NCBI GenBank assembly: GCA_902605035.1
Contig: CACLBB010000006.1
Coordinates: 1-64,000 of the forward strand
Source of the DNA: an uncultured Pelagibacteraceae bacterium
GTDB lineage: Bacteria > Pseudomonadota > Alphaproteobacteria > Pelagibacterales > Pelagibacteraceae
Length of the DNA stretch: 64,000 bases
Direction of reading: 5' to 3'
In this document: one piece after another, positions 55,614 to 63,986 of the stretch
How positions within the stretch are numbered: position 1 is the first letter of the stretch
Layout of the letters: the number at the start of each line of letters is the position of its first letter
Position numbers and translations under genes: made by a program
The notes under the pieces: generated by a model
What the model was told of the DNA's origin: nothing
Database searches by the model: none
What the model saw: only the letters and a program-made list of their open reading frames with translations

Positions 55614-56123
55614 TTATTCAGATTTATTTTCTTCTTCGGTAGAAGCTTCTTCTTTTAATTCTAGAGGAGCTTCTTCTCTTTCCAAATTTTCTTCTTTGAT
55701 CTCTGGTTGCTCTGCTTTTAATTCAGATAATGCCTCTTTAGCTAAACTGCTTTGGTCTGGTTTTTTAGTCTCAGGTACTCTTCTTGTTCTTTTTGAAGGT
55801 AAAATAGCTACTCCGCTTTTTGAAATTTGGCCTTTATATAAATTTTCAAAATCATCGTTAGTCTCCTCCTCAGTTTCTTCTTGCTGTTCAACTTCATCAG
55901 GTTCTTTCCTTAATCTTTTGATAGCGCTTTCCTCTAAATCTTTTGCTGGAATTTTTCCATCGCCTATTTCTCTCAACGAAATAATTGTTCTTTTATCATT
56001 ATCTTCTTCAACAAGCATCGGAGCACCTGCATTCAATTGAACAGTTCTTTCTTTTGCAAGCAAAACTAAATCGTACTGATTATCAATTTTTTCTAAGCAA
56101 TCTTCTACGGTAATTCTAGCCAT
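55614..56123 (-). CDS. rpoZ: RNA polymerase omega subunit with long acidic tail
   Basis: A 169-residue protein. Residues 1-75 are the omega fold: MARITVEDCLEKIDNQYDLVLLAKERTVQLNAGAP, EEDNDKRTIISLREIGDGKI and LEESAIKRL. From about residue 76 a charged tail follows with long glutamate runs (EEETEEETNDD, ENLEREEAPLELKEEASTEEENKSE) and a basic patch (SKRTRRVPETKKP). Omega is usually 80-130 residues. The tail looks disordered and its role is unknown. It leads dusA by three bases. Confidence 0.92.
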   Translation of the reverse strand: MARITVEDCLEKIDNQYDLVLLAKERTVQLNAGAPMLVEEDNDKRTIISLREIGDGKIPAKDLEESAIKRLRKEPDEVEQQEETEEETNDDFENLYKGQISKSGVAILPSKRTRRVPETKKPDQSSLAKEALSELKAEQPEIKEENLEREEAPLELKEEASTEEENKSE

Positions 56124-56162
56124 GATGAGAATTGTTTATTCAATTAGAATCAAGAAATCAAG

Positions 56163-57377
56163 CTAATTTTGAAGTTTTATAGGTTCTAATTTTTTTATAA
56201 AAATAAGCAATAAAATTAAAGAAACAACAATATAGGCTCCACTCACAAAAGCTATGTTTTCAATTGAAAAATTGAAGTCAATCAACATACCAAATATAGC
56301 TGTGCCAAAAGCTGTTGAAAAGACCATCAACGCTGTGGTCAAAGCTTTTATGCTACCAATATATTTTACACCATAAATTTCAGCCCAAGTTGAAGATCCA
56401 AGAACATTAGCCAAACCATTTGATATACCAATCAACCCTAGAAAAATATAAGCACCAATTTCATCTTGAATAAAAAATAAAGTAAACATCGAAAAAAGAA
56501 GAGGAATATTTATTATTGGAATTAACTTTCTGCTGGTAAATTTATCAACTAAAAAACCAGAGCAAATTAATGAAATTATTGAAGTTACAGAATATATCAT
56601 AAAAGCTTTTGGGATTGCATATAAACTCCAAAATTTTGCTTCGGAAATAAACGATTGGTAAACGAAAATTCCAGTAATTATCCATGGACCTGCTAACATG
56701 TTTAATGAAACAATGTAAAATCTATAATCTTTTACCACTTCTTTTCTTTTCCAGCTTTTAATTTTAATATTTTTTACATTTTTATTTTTTTCTTCTCTAG
56801 AGTCTAAATTTATTAACTTAATTGTTTTAAATATTACTAACGGTAATAAAATTAAAATTATAATTGAAATACCTTGCCAAATTGTTCTCCAAGAAAATAA
56901 TAAAAAGAGATAAGTGATCAATACTGGTAAAATAAATTCAGCAGTTGATAATCCAAACCAAATTGTGCTTAATGCTTTTCCTCTAGACCTTTCGAAAAAT
57001 CTTGCGATAGCGGTAGTAGAAGTGTGACTCATTAAACCTTGGCCAGCGAATCGCATAAAAAATATTCCCAAAGCGAGAAAAAATACACTATTTATAAATG
57101 AGAATAATAAAGACGAAGCTGCTAATAAAATAACCACAAAAAGTGAATAATTTAAAAGTTTGTAATCATCAATTTTTTTTCCAACCCAAATTAAAAGTAA
57201 ACTTGAAAAAATTGTAGCAGATGCATAGATTGTACCAAATTGTCCATGAGAAATACCTAATTCATTTCTTAATGGTGCGTTAAACAACCCTAAAAAAAAA
57301 CTCTGTCCAAAACTTGAAAAAAATGTAAATATAAATCCGAATAAAATTACTTTTTTACTTAAAGAGAGTTTAATCAT
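56163..57377 (-). CDS. Major facilitator superfamily transporter
   Basis: A 404-residue membrane protein with about twelve hydrophobic helices and a loop with GKKIDDYKLL between helices 2 and 3, the A-motif position. FFMRFAGQGLMSHTSTTAIARFFERSRGKALS resembles oxalate/formate-type or sugar-acid transporters, but substrate cannot be assigned. Its start codon is two bases from that of the divergent dehydrogenase gene. Confidence 0.83.
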   Translation of the reverse strand: MIKLSLSKKVILFGFIFTFFSSFGQSFFLGLFNAPLRNELGISHGQFGTIYASATIFSSLLLIWVGKKIDDYKLLNYSLFVVILLAASSLLFSFINSVFFLALGIFFMRFAGQGLMSHTSTTAIARFFERSRGKALSTIWFGLSTAEFILPVLITYLFLLFSWRTIWQGISIIILILLPLVIFKTIKLINLDSREEKNKNVKNIKIKSWKRKEVVKDYRFYIVSLNMLAGPWIITGIFVYQSFISEAKFWSLYAIPKAFMIYSVTSIISLICSGFLVDKFTSRKLIPIINIPLLFSMFTLFFIQDEIGAYIFLGLIGISNGLANVLGSSTWAEIYGVKYIGSIKALTTALMVFSTAFGTAIFGMLIDFNFSIENIAFVSGAYIVVSLILLLIFIKKLEPIKLQN

Positions 57378-57379
57378 TT

Positions 57380-58249
57380 ATGAGTTGTAAAGTTTCTTTC
57401 ATAGGTTTGGGTGTAATGGGCTATCCCATGGCTGGATATATATCAAAAGGTGGTCATGATGTAACTGTTTATAATCGCACAAAATCTAAAGCAGAAAAAT
57501 GGATAAATGAATATAAAGGTAAAAAAGCAGATACTCCAATGGATGCTGCTAAAGATTGTGATTTTGTTTTTACATGTGTTGGAAATGATAATGATTTAGA
57601 AGAAGTTACAATTGGTAAACAAGGAATTTATAATACAATTAAAAAAGGTGCTGTTCATATTGATAATACAACCGCGTCAGCAGTTGTAGCTAGAAAACTT
57701 TATGCCAATTCAAAGTCACATGGTTGGGGTTTTTTAGATGCCCCTATTTCAGGAGGGCAGGCTGGTGCAGAGGGTGGTGCTTTAACTGTAATGGTTGGAG
57801 GTGATAAAGTAGATTATGATAAAGCTTTTCCAATAATTGATTGTTACAGTAAAAAAGTAAAACTCATGGGACCTGCAGGTAATGGTCAATTAACTAAAAT
57901 GGTAAATCAAATATGTATTGCAGGTTTAGTTCAAGGTTTGTCAGAAGCAATAAATTTTGGAATGAAAGCAGGTTTAAATATGCATGATGTTATTGAAGTA
58001 ATTTCTAAAGGGGCAGCTCAATCTTGGCAAATGGATAATAGACATAAAACAATGATTGAAGACAAGTTTGATTATGGATTTGCAGTTGACTGGATGCGAA
58101 AAGATTTGAAAATAGCAATGGACGAAGCAAAAAAAAATAATTCTCCCCTACCAATTACTAAAATCATTGATGAATATTATGCTGAAGTACAAAAAATGGG
58201 TGGTCAAAGATGGGATACTTCGAGTCTAATCAAAAGATTTAGAAAATAG
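57380..58249 (+). CDS. 3-hydroxyisobutyrate dehydrogenase-family oxidoreductase
   Basis: A 289-residue beta-hydroxyacid dehydrogenase. The NAD(P) loop FIGLGVMGYPMAGYISKGGHDVTVYNRT starts at residue 7; FLDAPISGGQAGAEGGALTVMVGG is the substrate loop and KMVNQICIAGLVQGLSEAINFG holds the catalytic lysine. It could act on 3-hydroxyisobutyrate, tartronate semialdehyde or a related acid. The adjacent FMN-oxidase gene starts three bases later. Confidence 0.9.
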   Translation: MSCKVSFIGLGVMGYPMAGYISKGGHDVTVYNRTKSKAEKWINEYKGKKADTPMDAAKDCDFVFTCVGNDNDLEEVTIGKQGIYNTIKKGAVHIDNTTASAVVARKLYANSKSHGWGFLDAPISGGQAGAEGGALTVMVGGDKVDYDKAFPIIDCYSKKVKLMGPAGNGQLTKMVNQICIAGLVQGLSEAINFGMKAGLNMHDVIEVISKGAAQSWQMDNRHKTMIEDKFDYGFAVDWMRKDLKIAMDEAKKNNSPLPITKIIDEYYAEVQKMGGQRWDTSSLIKRFRK

Positions 58250-58252
58250 AGT

Positions 58253-58852
58253 ATGCAACCAGCGTACTACGAAAATTTTGAGGAAATTCAAAAAAAATTA
58301 TGGTTCATGTTAGATGATGCCGTAATAAATAGAAGTTCACCTTTTAGAATACCAGTTTTCATTTGTGCTAATCAAAATGAAATTGATGGAAGGATAGTTG
58401 TTTTACGAAAATCAGATAAAAGCAATAATGTATTACAATTTCATACTGATCTTAGATCTCAAAAAGTAGATATCCTAAGGAAAAACAAAAATGCCTCTTT
58501 AGTATTTTATGATAAAGAGGAAAAAATTCAATTAAGAGTAAAAGTTATTTGTGAAATTAATAATAAAAATTCAGTAACTGAAGAAGCCTGGAAAAAAACA
58601 CAACACATTAGTAGACGATGTTATCTTACAGATGATGCGCCTGGTTCTGTTTCAGGCAAGCCAACGTCTGGTATGATTTCAAAATTAGAGGATTTTGATT
58701 ATACGATGGAACAAAGTGAAAAAGGTTATGAAAATTTTACGGTAATCAAATGTAATATTAAATCTATTGAATGGCTATACTTAGCTGCTAAAGGTCACCG
58801 CAGAGCTATTTTTGATATAGAAAATAAAAAACAAAACTGGTTAGTTCCTTAA
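58253..58852 (+). CDS. Pyridoxamine 5'-phosphate oxidase-like FMN protein
   Basis: A 199-residue flavin-binding split-barrel protein. FRIPVFICANQNEIDGRIVVLRK and LQFHTDLRSQKVDILRKNKNASLVFYDKEEKIQLRVK are the core strands, and SIEWLYLAAKGHRRAIFDIENKKQNWLVP is the family ending. Genuine PdxH has a different C-terminus, so it belongs to the wider group of FMN oxidoreductases of unknown substrate. It overlaps the convergent polysaccharide-lyase-like gene by 12 bases. Confidence 0.82.
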   Translation: MQPAYYENFEEIQKKLWFMLDDAVINRSSPFRIPVFICANQNEIDGRIVVLRKSDKSNNVLQFHTDLRSQKVDILRKNKNASLVFYDKEEKIQLRVKVICEINNKNSVTEEAWKKTQHISRRCYLTDDAPGSVSGKPTSGMISKLEDFDYTMEQSEKGYENFTVIKCNIKSIEWLYLAAKGHRRAIFDIENKKQNWLVP

Positions 58853-59659
58853 GTTTTTTGTAACTTTTTCTTTTGACGTTCCTAAATTAACCTCATCAAA
58901 ATAAACTATCATATTAGGATAATCTTTGTCACCGTGTTCTCTTTTCCAGCCACTTACAAAAGTTTGATATATCCCAAAGTCTAATCCGACACCCCTTTTA
59001 GTATATGGCGTAATATTTTTTATATTTACAGCCTCTAATATTAATTTATCATTTACCCAAACTTTTAAGTAACCATCCTCTTCTCGTGAATAACGTGCAT
59101 TAATTAGAATATCAGTCCATTTTCCTCTCATGTCATTAATCTTAATTCCTTTTTTCATTTCAACATATTCTCCGCTCCACATTCTTCCAATTTCTAGCCA
59201 TTCGTTGCTTCTGTCAGTTACCATTAAAATTGGTTTCCATCCTTTTTCGTAAAGTTGCATGAAGGTAGTTCTGACAGGAGCTACTGATTTATAATCTTTG
59301 GGTAAAAAAATTGAAGCTGAGTACCAATAATCCTTTTTTCCTTTTTGATGTTCTTTAAATTGACCCTCGACTCTTTGTCTGTCCTTTTTACAATCATTAT
59401 GACCCTCGTCTTTACCACAATCTCCTAATCTTACCTCAAATCTGTAAGATTTTTTTCCTGATCTTACAGGATGTCCATCTTTAGAATTTACTAAATTAAA
59501 ACCATGCTTTTTTTTATGGGAGGTAGTTTTCTTTTTAACTTGTGTGTTAGAGACATCTTTGCTGTTCTTCGCTTCTGCAAAAGAAAAGCTTAAAATTATA
59601 AAAATAGCGGTTAAAAATAATATAACTTTATTTTTTGTACTTTTTGTAATTAGCAACAT
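58841..59659 (-). CDS. Secreted polysaccharide lyase-like protein (heparin-lyase-I fold)
   Basis: About 272 residues with a signal peptide (KVILFLTAIFIILSFSFAEA). The mature part matches the concanavalin-like polysaccharide lyase family: GKKSYRFEVRLGDCG, WYSASIFLPKDYKSVAPVRTTFMQLYEKGWKPILMV, MRGKWTDILINARYSREEDGYLKVWVNDKLILEA and FGIYQTFV. The family includes glucuronan and heparin lyases. Catalytic activity is unproven. I take the internal ATG at 59659; the track start at 59698 overlaps the gamma carbonic anhydrase gene even more. In a streamlined oceanic genome such an enzyme is unexpected. Confidence 0.75.
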   Translation of the reverse strand: MLLITKSTKNKVILFLTAIFIILSFSFAEAKNSKDVSNTQVKKKTTSHKKKHGFNLVNSKDGHPVRSGKKSYRFEVRLGDCGKDEGHNDCKKDRQRVEGQFKEHQKGKKDYWYSASIFLPKDYKSVAPVRTTFMQLYEKGWKPILMVTDRSNEWLEIGRMWSGEYVEMKKGIKINDMRGKWTDILINARYSREEDGYLKVWVNDKLILEAVNIKNITPYTKRGVGLDFGIYQTFVSGWKREHGDKDYPNMIVYFDEVNLGTSKEKVTKNLRN

Positions 59660-60131
59660 AATGTTCTGCGTTTTCTTTAATGCTTTTAATCTCTTCATCT
59701 GTAACTTGTCTTACAATCTTACCAGGACTACCTATAACTAAAGATCTTTCTGGAATTACTTTGTTTTCAGTAACTAGAGCGTTTGCTCCAATAATAGAAT
59801 TTTTTCCGATTTTAGCTTTGTTTAAAATCGTACTACCTATTCCAATTAAACAATCATCTTCAATAACACATCCATGAAGCATTACTAAATGACCTACCGT
59901 TACGTTCTTTCCTATAATTGCTGGACACCCAGGATCAGTGTGCACCACGCTACCATCTTGAATATTTGAACCCTCCCCTATTGTGATAGTTTCTACATCG
60001 CCTCTTAGTGTAACATTAAACCAAATATTCGAATCTTTTTTTAAATCAACGTTTCCAATTACTACAGCATTTGGTGCAACCCAACTGTTAGGGTCTACTT
60101 TAGGTGTTTTGCCTTCAAAATCGTAAATCAT
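59628..60131 (-). CDS. Gamma carbonic anhydrase-family protein
   Basis: A 167-residue left-handed beta-helix protein. Hexapeptide repeats run through VAPNAVVIGNVDLKKDSNIWFNVTLRGD, and metal-ligand histidines are in SVVHTDPG and VTVGHLVMLHGCVIEDD. The C-terminal helix is NAEHYVANYKKYKK. The family binds zinc or iron; many members are not proven carbonic anhydrases. Its 3' end overlaps the lyase-like gene. Confidence 0.88.
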   Translation of the reverse strand: MIYDFEGKTPKVDPNSWVAPNAVVIGNVDLKKDSNIWFNVTLRGDVETITIGEGSNIQDGSVVHTDPGCPAIIGKNVTVGHLVMLHGCVIEDDCLIGIGSTILNKAKIGKNSIIGANALVTENKVIPERSLVIGSPGKIVRQVTDEEIKSIKENAEHYVANYKKYKK

Positions 60132-60172
60132 AAAATTGCTGTATAATTAATTTATAACTCTTATAATATATT

Positions 60173-60730
60173 ATGGTTTTAACTAAAACACCAATTTGTG
60201 ACTTTGGTAAAAAAGCAGAGAATTTTAAACTGAAATCTACAAATAACGAATTAATTTCACTAGATGATGTAAAGGGTAAAGCAGGAACTTTGATAATGTT
60301 TATATGTAACCACTGTCCATATGTTAAAGCTATTATAAAAGATCTCGTGGAAGATTGTAAAAATTTAAAAGCAGAAGGGATTAATTCAGTAGCTATTATG
60401 TCTAACGACACAAAAAATTATCCTGAAGACTCATTTGATAATATGATTAGATTTTCACAAGATAATAATTTTGAAAATTTAAATTATTTAATTGATGACA
60501 CACAAGAAATTGCCAAAAAATATGGAGCAGTATGCACTCCAGATTTTTTTGGGTATAATAAAAATTTAGAGCTTCAATATCGAGGAAGAATTAGGGAGCT
60601 TCAAAATTTAAAACCAGTTAGGAATGGAGAAAGTGATTTGAAGTCAGCTATGACAATGATTGCAAAAACTCAAAAAGGTCCTGCTGAACAAATTCCAAGC
60701 ATGGGTTGTAACATTAAATGGATTAAATAA
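60173..60730 (+). CDS. Thioredoxin-fold redoxin
   Basis: A 185-residue cytoplasmic redoxin of the AhpC/TSA-like group. GTLIMFICNHCPYVKAI has a CxxC active site (CNHC) and CTPDFFGYNKNLELQYRGRI is the conserved C-terminal half. The family is found beside many unrelated genes and its partner is unknown. It overlaps the GT4 gene by one base. Confidence 0.85.
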   Translation: MVLTKTPICDFGKKAENFKLKSTNNELISLDDVKGKAGTLIMFICNHCPYVKAIIKDLVEDCKNLKAEGINSVAIMSNDTKNYPEDSFDNMIRFSQDNNFENLNYLIDDTQEIAKKYGAVCTPDFFGYNKNLELQYRGRIRELQNLKPVRNGESDLKSAMTMIAKTQKGPAEQIPSMGCNIKWIK

Positions 60731-61821
60731 TGTTTTTAATTTCTACTAGAAATTTTCCACCAGATGTTGGAGGGATTCAAAATTTAATGGAAGGTCTATC
60801 CATTGCATTATTAAATCATGGTCCCGTCAAAGTAATAGCCGATAAATTTTTAAATTGTGAAAATTACGATGAAAATTCAAAATTAAGTATTGAAAGAGTT
60901 TCGGGGTTTAAGTTATTTAGAAAATATAGAAAAGCAAATCTTGTTAAAGAATTTATTAATAATAATAATTTAAGAGCTGTATTTTTTGATCATTGGAAGA
61001 GTATTGAAAATATTAATTTAAATTCTTTAATTAAAACAAAGTCTTTTTGCTTAGTTCACTCGAAAGAAATTAACCATCCAGTAGGTTCCTCATTAAATAA
61101 GAGAATGCTTTCTGCTCTAGATAAAGCAAACTATATTGTAGCTAATTCAAATTTTACAAAAAATCTAATAATAAAACTCGGTTATAAAAAAGAAAACGTC
61201 GAAGTTATTAATCCCGGATGTAATTATCCAATAAAGGTCGAGAACTCATCAAAAAAATTTGCTGATAATATTTATGGAAATTCATTTCCAAAATTAATAA
61301 CAATCTCACGCTTGGATGGACGCAAATGTCATCAAAATATTCTTATGACGATAAAAAATATCTTGCCAAAATTTCCTAATCTCAAGTACGTTTCAATAGG
61401 AGATGGAGAAGAGAAAGTAAAATTACAAAAATTAAAAAAAGAGCTCGGGCTTTCTAAAGAAGTTAATTTTATTTATAGTTCTTCAGAACAAGAAAAACTT
61501 GGTCTTCTTGAAAAATCAGATATATTTGTAATGCCTTCTATTATTTATAAAAAGTCAGTTGAGGGATTTGGAATAACATTTATTGAAGCAGCTTCTTATG
61601 GCAAACCCTCTATAGGTGGAGTGTATGGAGGTGAAGCAGATGCTATAATTAATGGACAAACTGGATATCTATGTGATGGAAATAATCTTAATGCTTTATA
61701 TGAAACATTAATAAAAACTTTGAGCAATGATCATTACAAAGTATTAGGAAAAAATGCTCTTCAATTCTCGAAAAATTTTAGTTGGGATAAAATTATAAAA
61801 AAATATATTAAATTAATTTAA
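60730..61821 (+). CDS. Glycosyltransferase family 4
   Basis: A 363-residue GT-B enzyme. The N-terminus STRNFPPDVGGIQNLMEGLSIAL is the family opening, and the donor site is PSIIYKKSVEGFGITFIEAASYGKPSIGGVYGGEADAI (E-x7-E motif). It transfers a sugar from a nucleotide donor to a cell-surface glycan. With the convergent GT9 gene and the mutase upstream it belongs to surface-sugar biosynthesis. It overlaps the GT9 gene at their stops by nine bases. Confidence 0.88.
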   Translation: MFLISTRNFPPDVGGIQNLMEGLSIALLNHGPVKVIADKFLNCENYDENSKLSIERVSGFKLFRKYRKANLVKEFINNNNLRAVFFDHWKSIENINLNSLIKTKSFCLVHSKEINHPVGSSLNKRMLSALDKANYIVANSNFTKNLIIKLGYKKENVEVINPGCNYPIKVENSSKKFADNIYGNSFPKLITISRLDGRKCHQNILMTIKNILPKFPNLKYVSIGDGEEKVKLQKLKKELGLSKEVNFIYSSSEQEKLGLLEKSDIFVMPSIIYKKSVEGFGITFIEAASYGKPSIGGVYGGEADAIINGQTGYLCDGNNLNALYETLIKTLSNDHYKVLGKNALQFSKNFSWDKIIKKYIKLI

Positions 61822-62745
61822 TCTCTCTTTAATTATTTTCATAACAGTACCTACTTCTAGATCTGATAGGTTTTTAACGCTGAGTGCTTTAAAGTGAGTA
61901 GTCTCAATACTTACTTTTTTAGGAGAAGTGTGGCTTCCAAAAAGGGCTATACCTTTTTTTTTAAGGTGAGAAGCAATGTGAGCTGGGCCTGTATCGTTTG
62001 AAATAATAAATTTTGCTCCGTTTATCAGAGATATAAGTTGGTTTATATCGACTGATTTTCCATCATCTAAAACAACGTTTGCGTTCAGTTTTAAAGCTTC
62101 TTCGATTTCGTTTGGTCCAGGTGCTACAAGAACTGAGTAACGGTTTTTATATTCTCTTCTTATTTGAGAAATTAAATTTTCATAATAGGGCCACTTTTTT
62201 TTTAGGTTTTTTTTAGAGCAAAAAGGAAAAATCAAAATATAATCTCTGTTTGTAAATTTTTTAATTAATGAAGATAAATCTCTCTTAGCCCAATCTAAAT
62301 CTATATCTTTTAAATAAGTAACAGGAATATTATCTTGTTTTAATTGTAATTCCATTCGATCTAAAACAGGATAAGTATCAAAATCTGCTTTAGTTTGACC
62401 TTTCTCTAACGTGTCAAATGATGATATCCATTCAGAGTTTTTTAAAATAAATTTTCTGTAAAATTTCGTTCTACTTGAGTTTTGTAGATCAATTACTTTG
62501 CTAAAATTATATTTTGATAATAATTTTCGTAAATTGAATAAAAAAAATAGATTCCATCTTGGTAGCCTTTTATCTATTAATACTCCATCTATATAAGGAC
62601 ACTCAGACATAAATATTGCATATGGTTGAGAAGTAAGAAGAAAAATCTTTCGATTTTTATAGTGCTCTCTAATATCTTTAATTGCCCCATTTGCTTGAAT
62701 TAGATCTCCTAAAGAGCCGTGTTTTATAATTAATATGTTTGACAT
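61813..62745 (-). CDS. Glycosyltransferase family 9 (heptosyltransferase-like)
   Basis: A 310-residue protein: IKHGSLGDLIQANGAIKDIREHY and FIISNDTGPAHIASHLKKKGIALFGSHTSPKKVS are the GT9 start and donor motif. It resembles ADP-heptose:LPS heptosyltransferases. The window holds a second member at 13723. It is divergent from the DUF6165 gene, with 48 bp between starts. Confidence 0.9.
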   Translation of the reverse strand: MSNILIIKHGSLGDLIQANGAIKDIREHYKNRKIFLLTSQPYAIFMSECPYIDGVLIDKRLPRWNLFFLFNLRKLLSKYNFSKVIDLQNSSRTKFYRKFILKNSEWISSFDTLEKGQTKADFDTYPVLDRMELQLKQDNIPVTYLKDIDLDWAKRDLSSLIKKFTNRDYILIFPFCSKKNLKKKWPYYENLISQIRREYKNRYSVLVAPGPNEIEEALKLNANVVLDDGKSVDINQLISLINGAKFIISNDTGPAHIASHLKKKGIALFGSHTSPKKVSIETTHFKALSVKNLSDLEVGTVMKIIKERLN

Positions 62746-62793
62746 TATTTAATCCAAGTATATTTATATTCTAGTATAGCCAAAAAAAATATA

Positions 62794-63189
62794 ATGAATA
62801 CAAAATTAGACAAAATATTGGCAGAAATTTCGGCCGGAGAACTAATTGATAAAATTACTATATTAGAAATCAAAAAAGCTAAAATTTCTGATAACGAAAA
62901 GTTGAAAGATATTTATAAAGAATTGGACTCTTTAAACAAAACCATGAATAATGTTATTAAAGATAAGTCGAAAATTACAGAATTTAAAGAATTGTTAAAA
63001 GATATAAATTTAAAACTTTGGGATATTGAGGCTGGAAAACGATTAGCTGAAAAAAATAATAAGTTTGACTCTGAATTTATTAAATTAGCACGTAACGTTT
63101 ACAAGTTTAATGATGAAAGAGCTCAGATAAAATTAAAGATAAATGAAACTTTGAATTCTAATATTAAGGAAATTAAATCCCATTTTTAA
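62794..63189 (+). CDS. DUF6165-family helical protein
   Basis: A 131-residue, mainly helical protein. ILAEISAGELIDKITILEIKKAKISDNEKLKDIYKELDSL and LKDINLKLWDIEAGKRLAEKNNKFDSEFIKLARNVYKFNDERAQIKLKIN match the DUF6165 family, often seen near glycosyltransferases and glycan genes. No function is known to me. The convergent nitrilase gene overlaps its end by four bases. Confidence 0.78.
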   Translation: MNTKLDKILAEISAGELIDKITILEIKKAKISDNEKLKDIYKELDSLNKTMNNVIKDKSKITEFKELLKDINLKLWDIEAGKRLAEKNNKFDSEFIKLARNVYKFNDERAQIKLKINETLNSNIKEIKSHF

Positions 63190-63986
63190 TCAAATTTAAC
63201 ACTTGGAATTGTCTTTCTCAATTTGTTTACTATTTTTGGATTAATTAGAGTTGTAATAACACCTTCTTTTTTTCCAAGTTCTTTTAAAATTTGACCATCT
63301 GGTGAAACTATAAGTGAATGCCCATAAGTTTTTCTTCCATTACAATGTTTGCCGGCTTGTCCTGGAGCAAAAATATAAGAAAAATTTTCAATAGCTCTTG
63401 CTTTTAAAAGAGTATGCCAATGTTTTTTTCCTGTCGTTTCAGTAAATGCTGAAGGAACACTTATAAAAATTGCACCCCTCTTTGACATTTTCTTATACAT
63501 ACTTGGAAATCTTAGATCGTAACATATTGAAAGCCCTAGCTTGCCCCATGGCAAACTTGTAATTTTAATTTTGTTTCCAGATTTAAATAATTTTGATTCA
63601 AAATATTTTTCTTTGTTGCTTAATTTTGCGTCATACATATGAATTTTATCGTAGTAACATTTTATCTTTCCTAAAGGCGAAATAAGAATTGATCTATTTA
63701 CTAATTTATTTTTTTTTACTTTAATGATTAAAGAACCAATTAAAATCCATTTCTTATATTTTTTAGCTAAAATTTTTATTCCGTTTAAATAAAAATCTTT
63801 GTCCATAGAGGTGGCTGATTTTAAAAGTTTTTTTTTGTCTAAAGATATTTTTGATGAAACTTCGGGGGTAAGTATAAAATTTGTTTTTTGTTTAACAGCT
63901 CTTATAATAAGCTTCTTTGTTTTTTTAAGATTATATTCAACATTATCACTTGAGCAAAGTTGAATACAGGAAACTTTAAACATCAC
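63186..63986 (-). CDS. Carbon-nitrogen hydrolase (Nit1/Nit2-like)
   Basis: A 266-residue amidase of the nitrilase superfamily. The catalytic triad is visible: Glu in FILTPEVSS, Lys in CYYDKIHMYDA and Cys in GLSICYDLRFPSMY. DLRFP and RAIENFSYIFAPGQAGKHCNGRKTYGHSLIVSP match the Nit2/omega-amidase or deaminated-glutathione amidase group. It begins 14 bases before the window end, so the start is complete (MMFKVSCIQL). Confidence 0.9.
   Translation of the reverse strand: MMFKVSCIQLCSSDNVEYNLKKTKKLIIRAVKQKTNFILTPEVSSKISLDKKKLLKSATSMDKDFYLNGIKILAKKYKKWILIGSLIIKVKKNKLVNRSILISPLGKIKCYYDKIHMYDAKLSNKEKYFESKLFKSGNKIKITSLPWGKLGLSICYDLRFPSMYKKMSKRGAIFISVPSAFTETTGKKHWHTLLKARAIENFSYIFAPGQAGKHCNGRKTYGHSLIVSPDGQILKELGKKEGVITTLINPKIVNKLRKTIPSVKFD

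Noticed and set aside
60115-60411. 98-residue minus ORF over the redoxin start
   Set aside because: Shadow of the redoxin gene; no conserved features.
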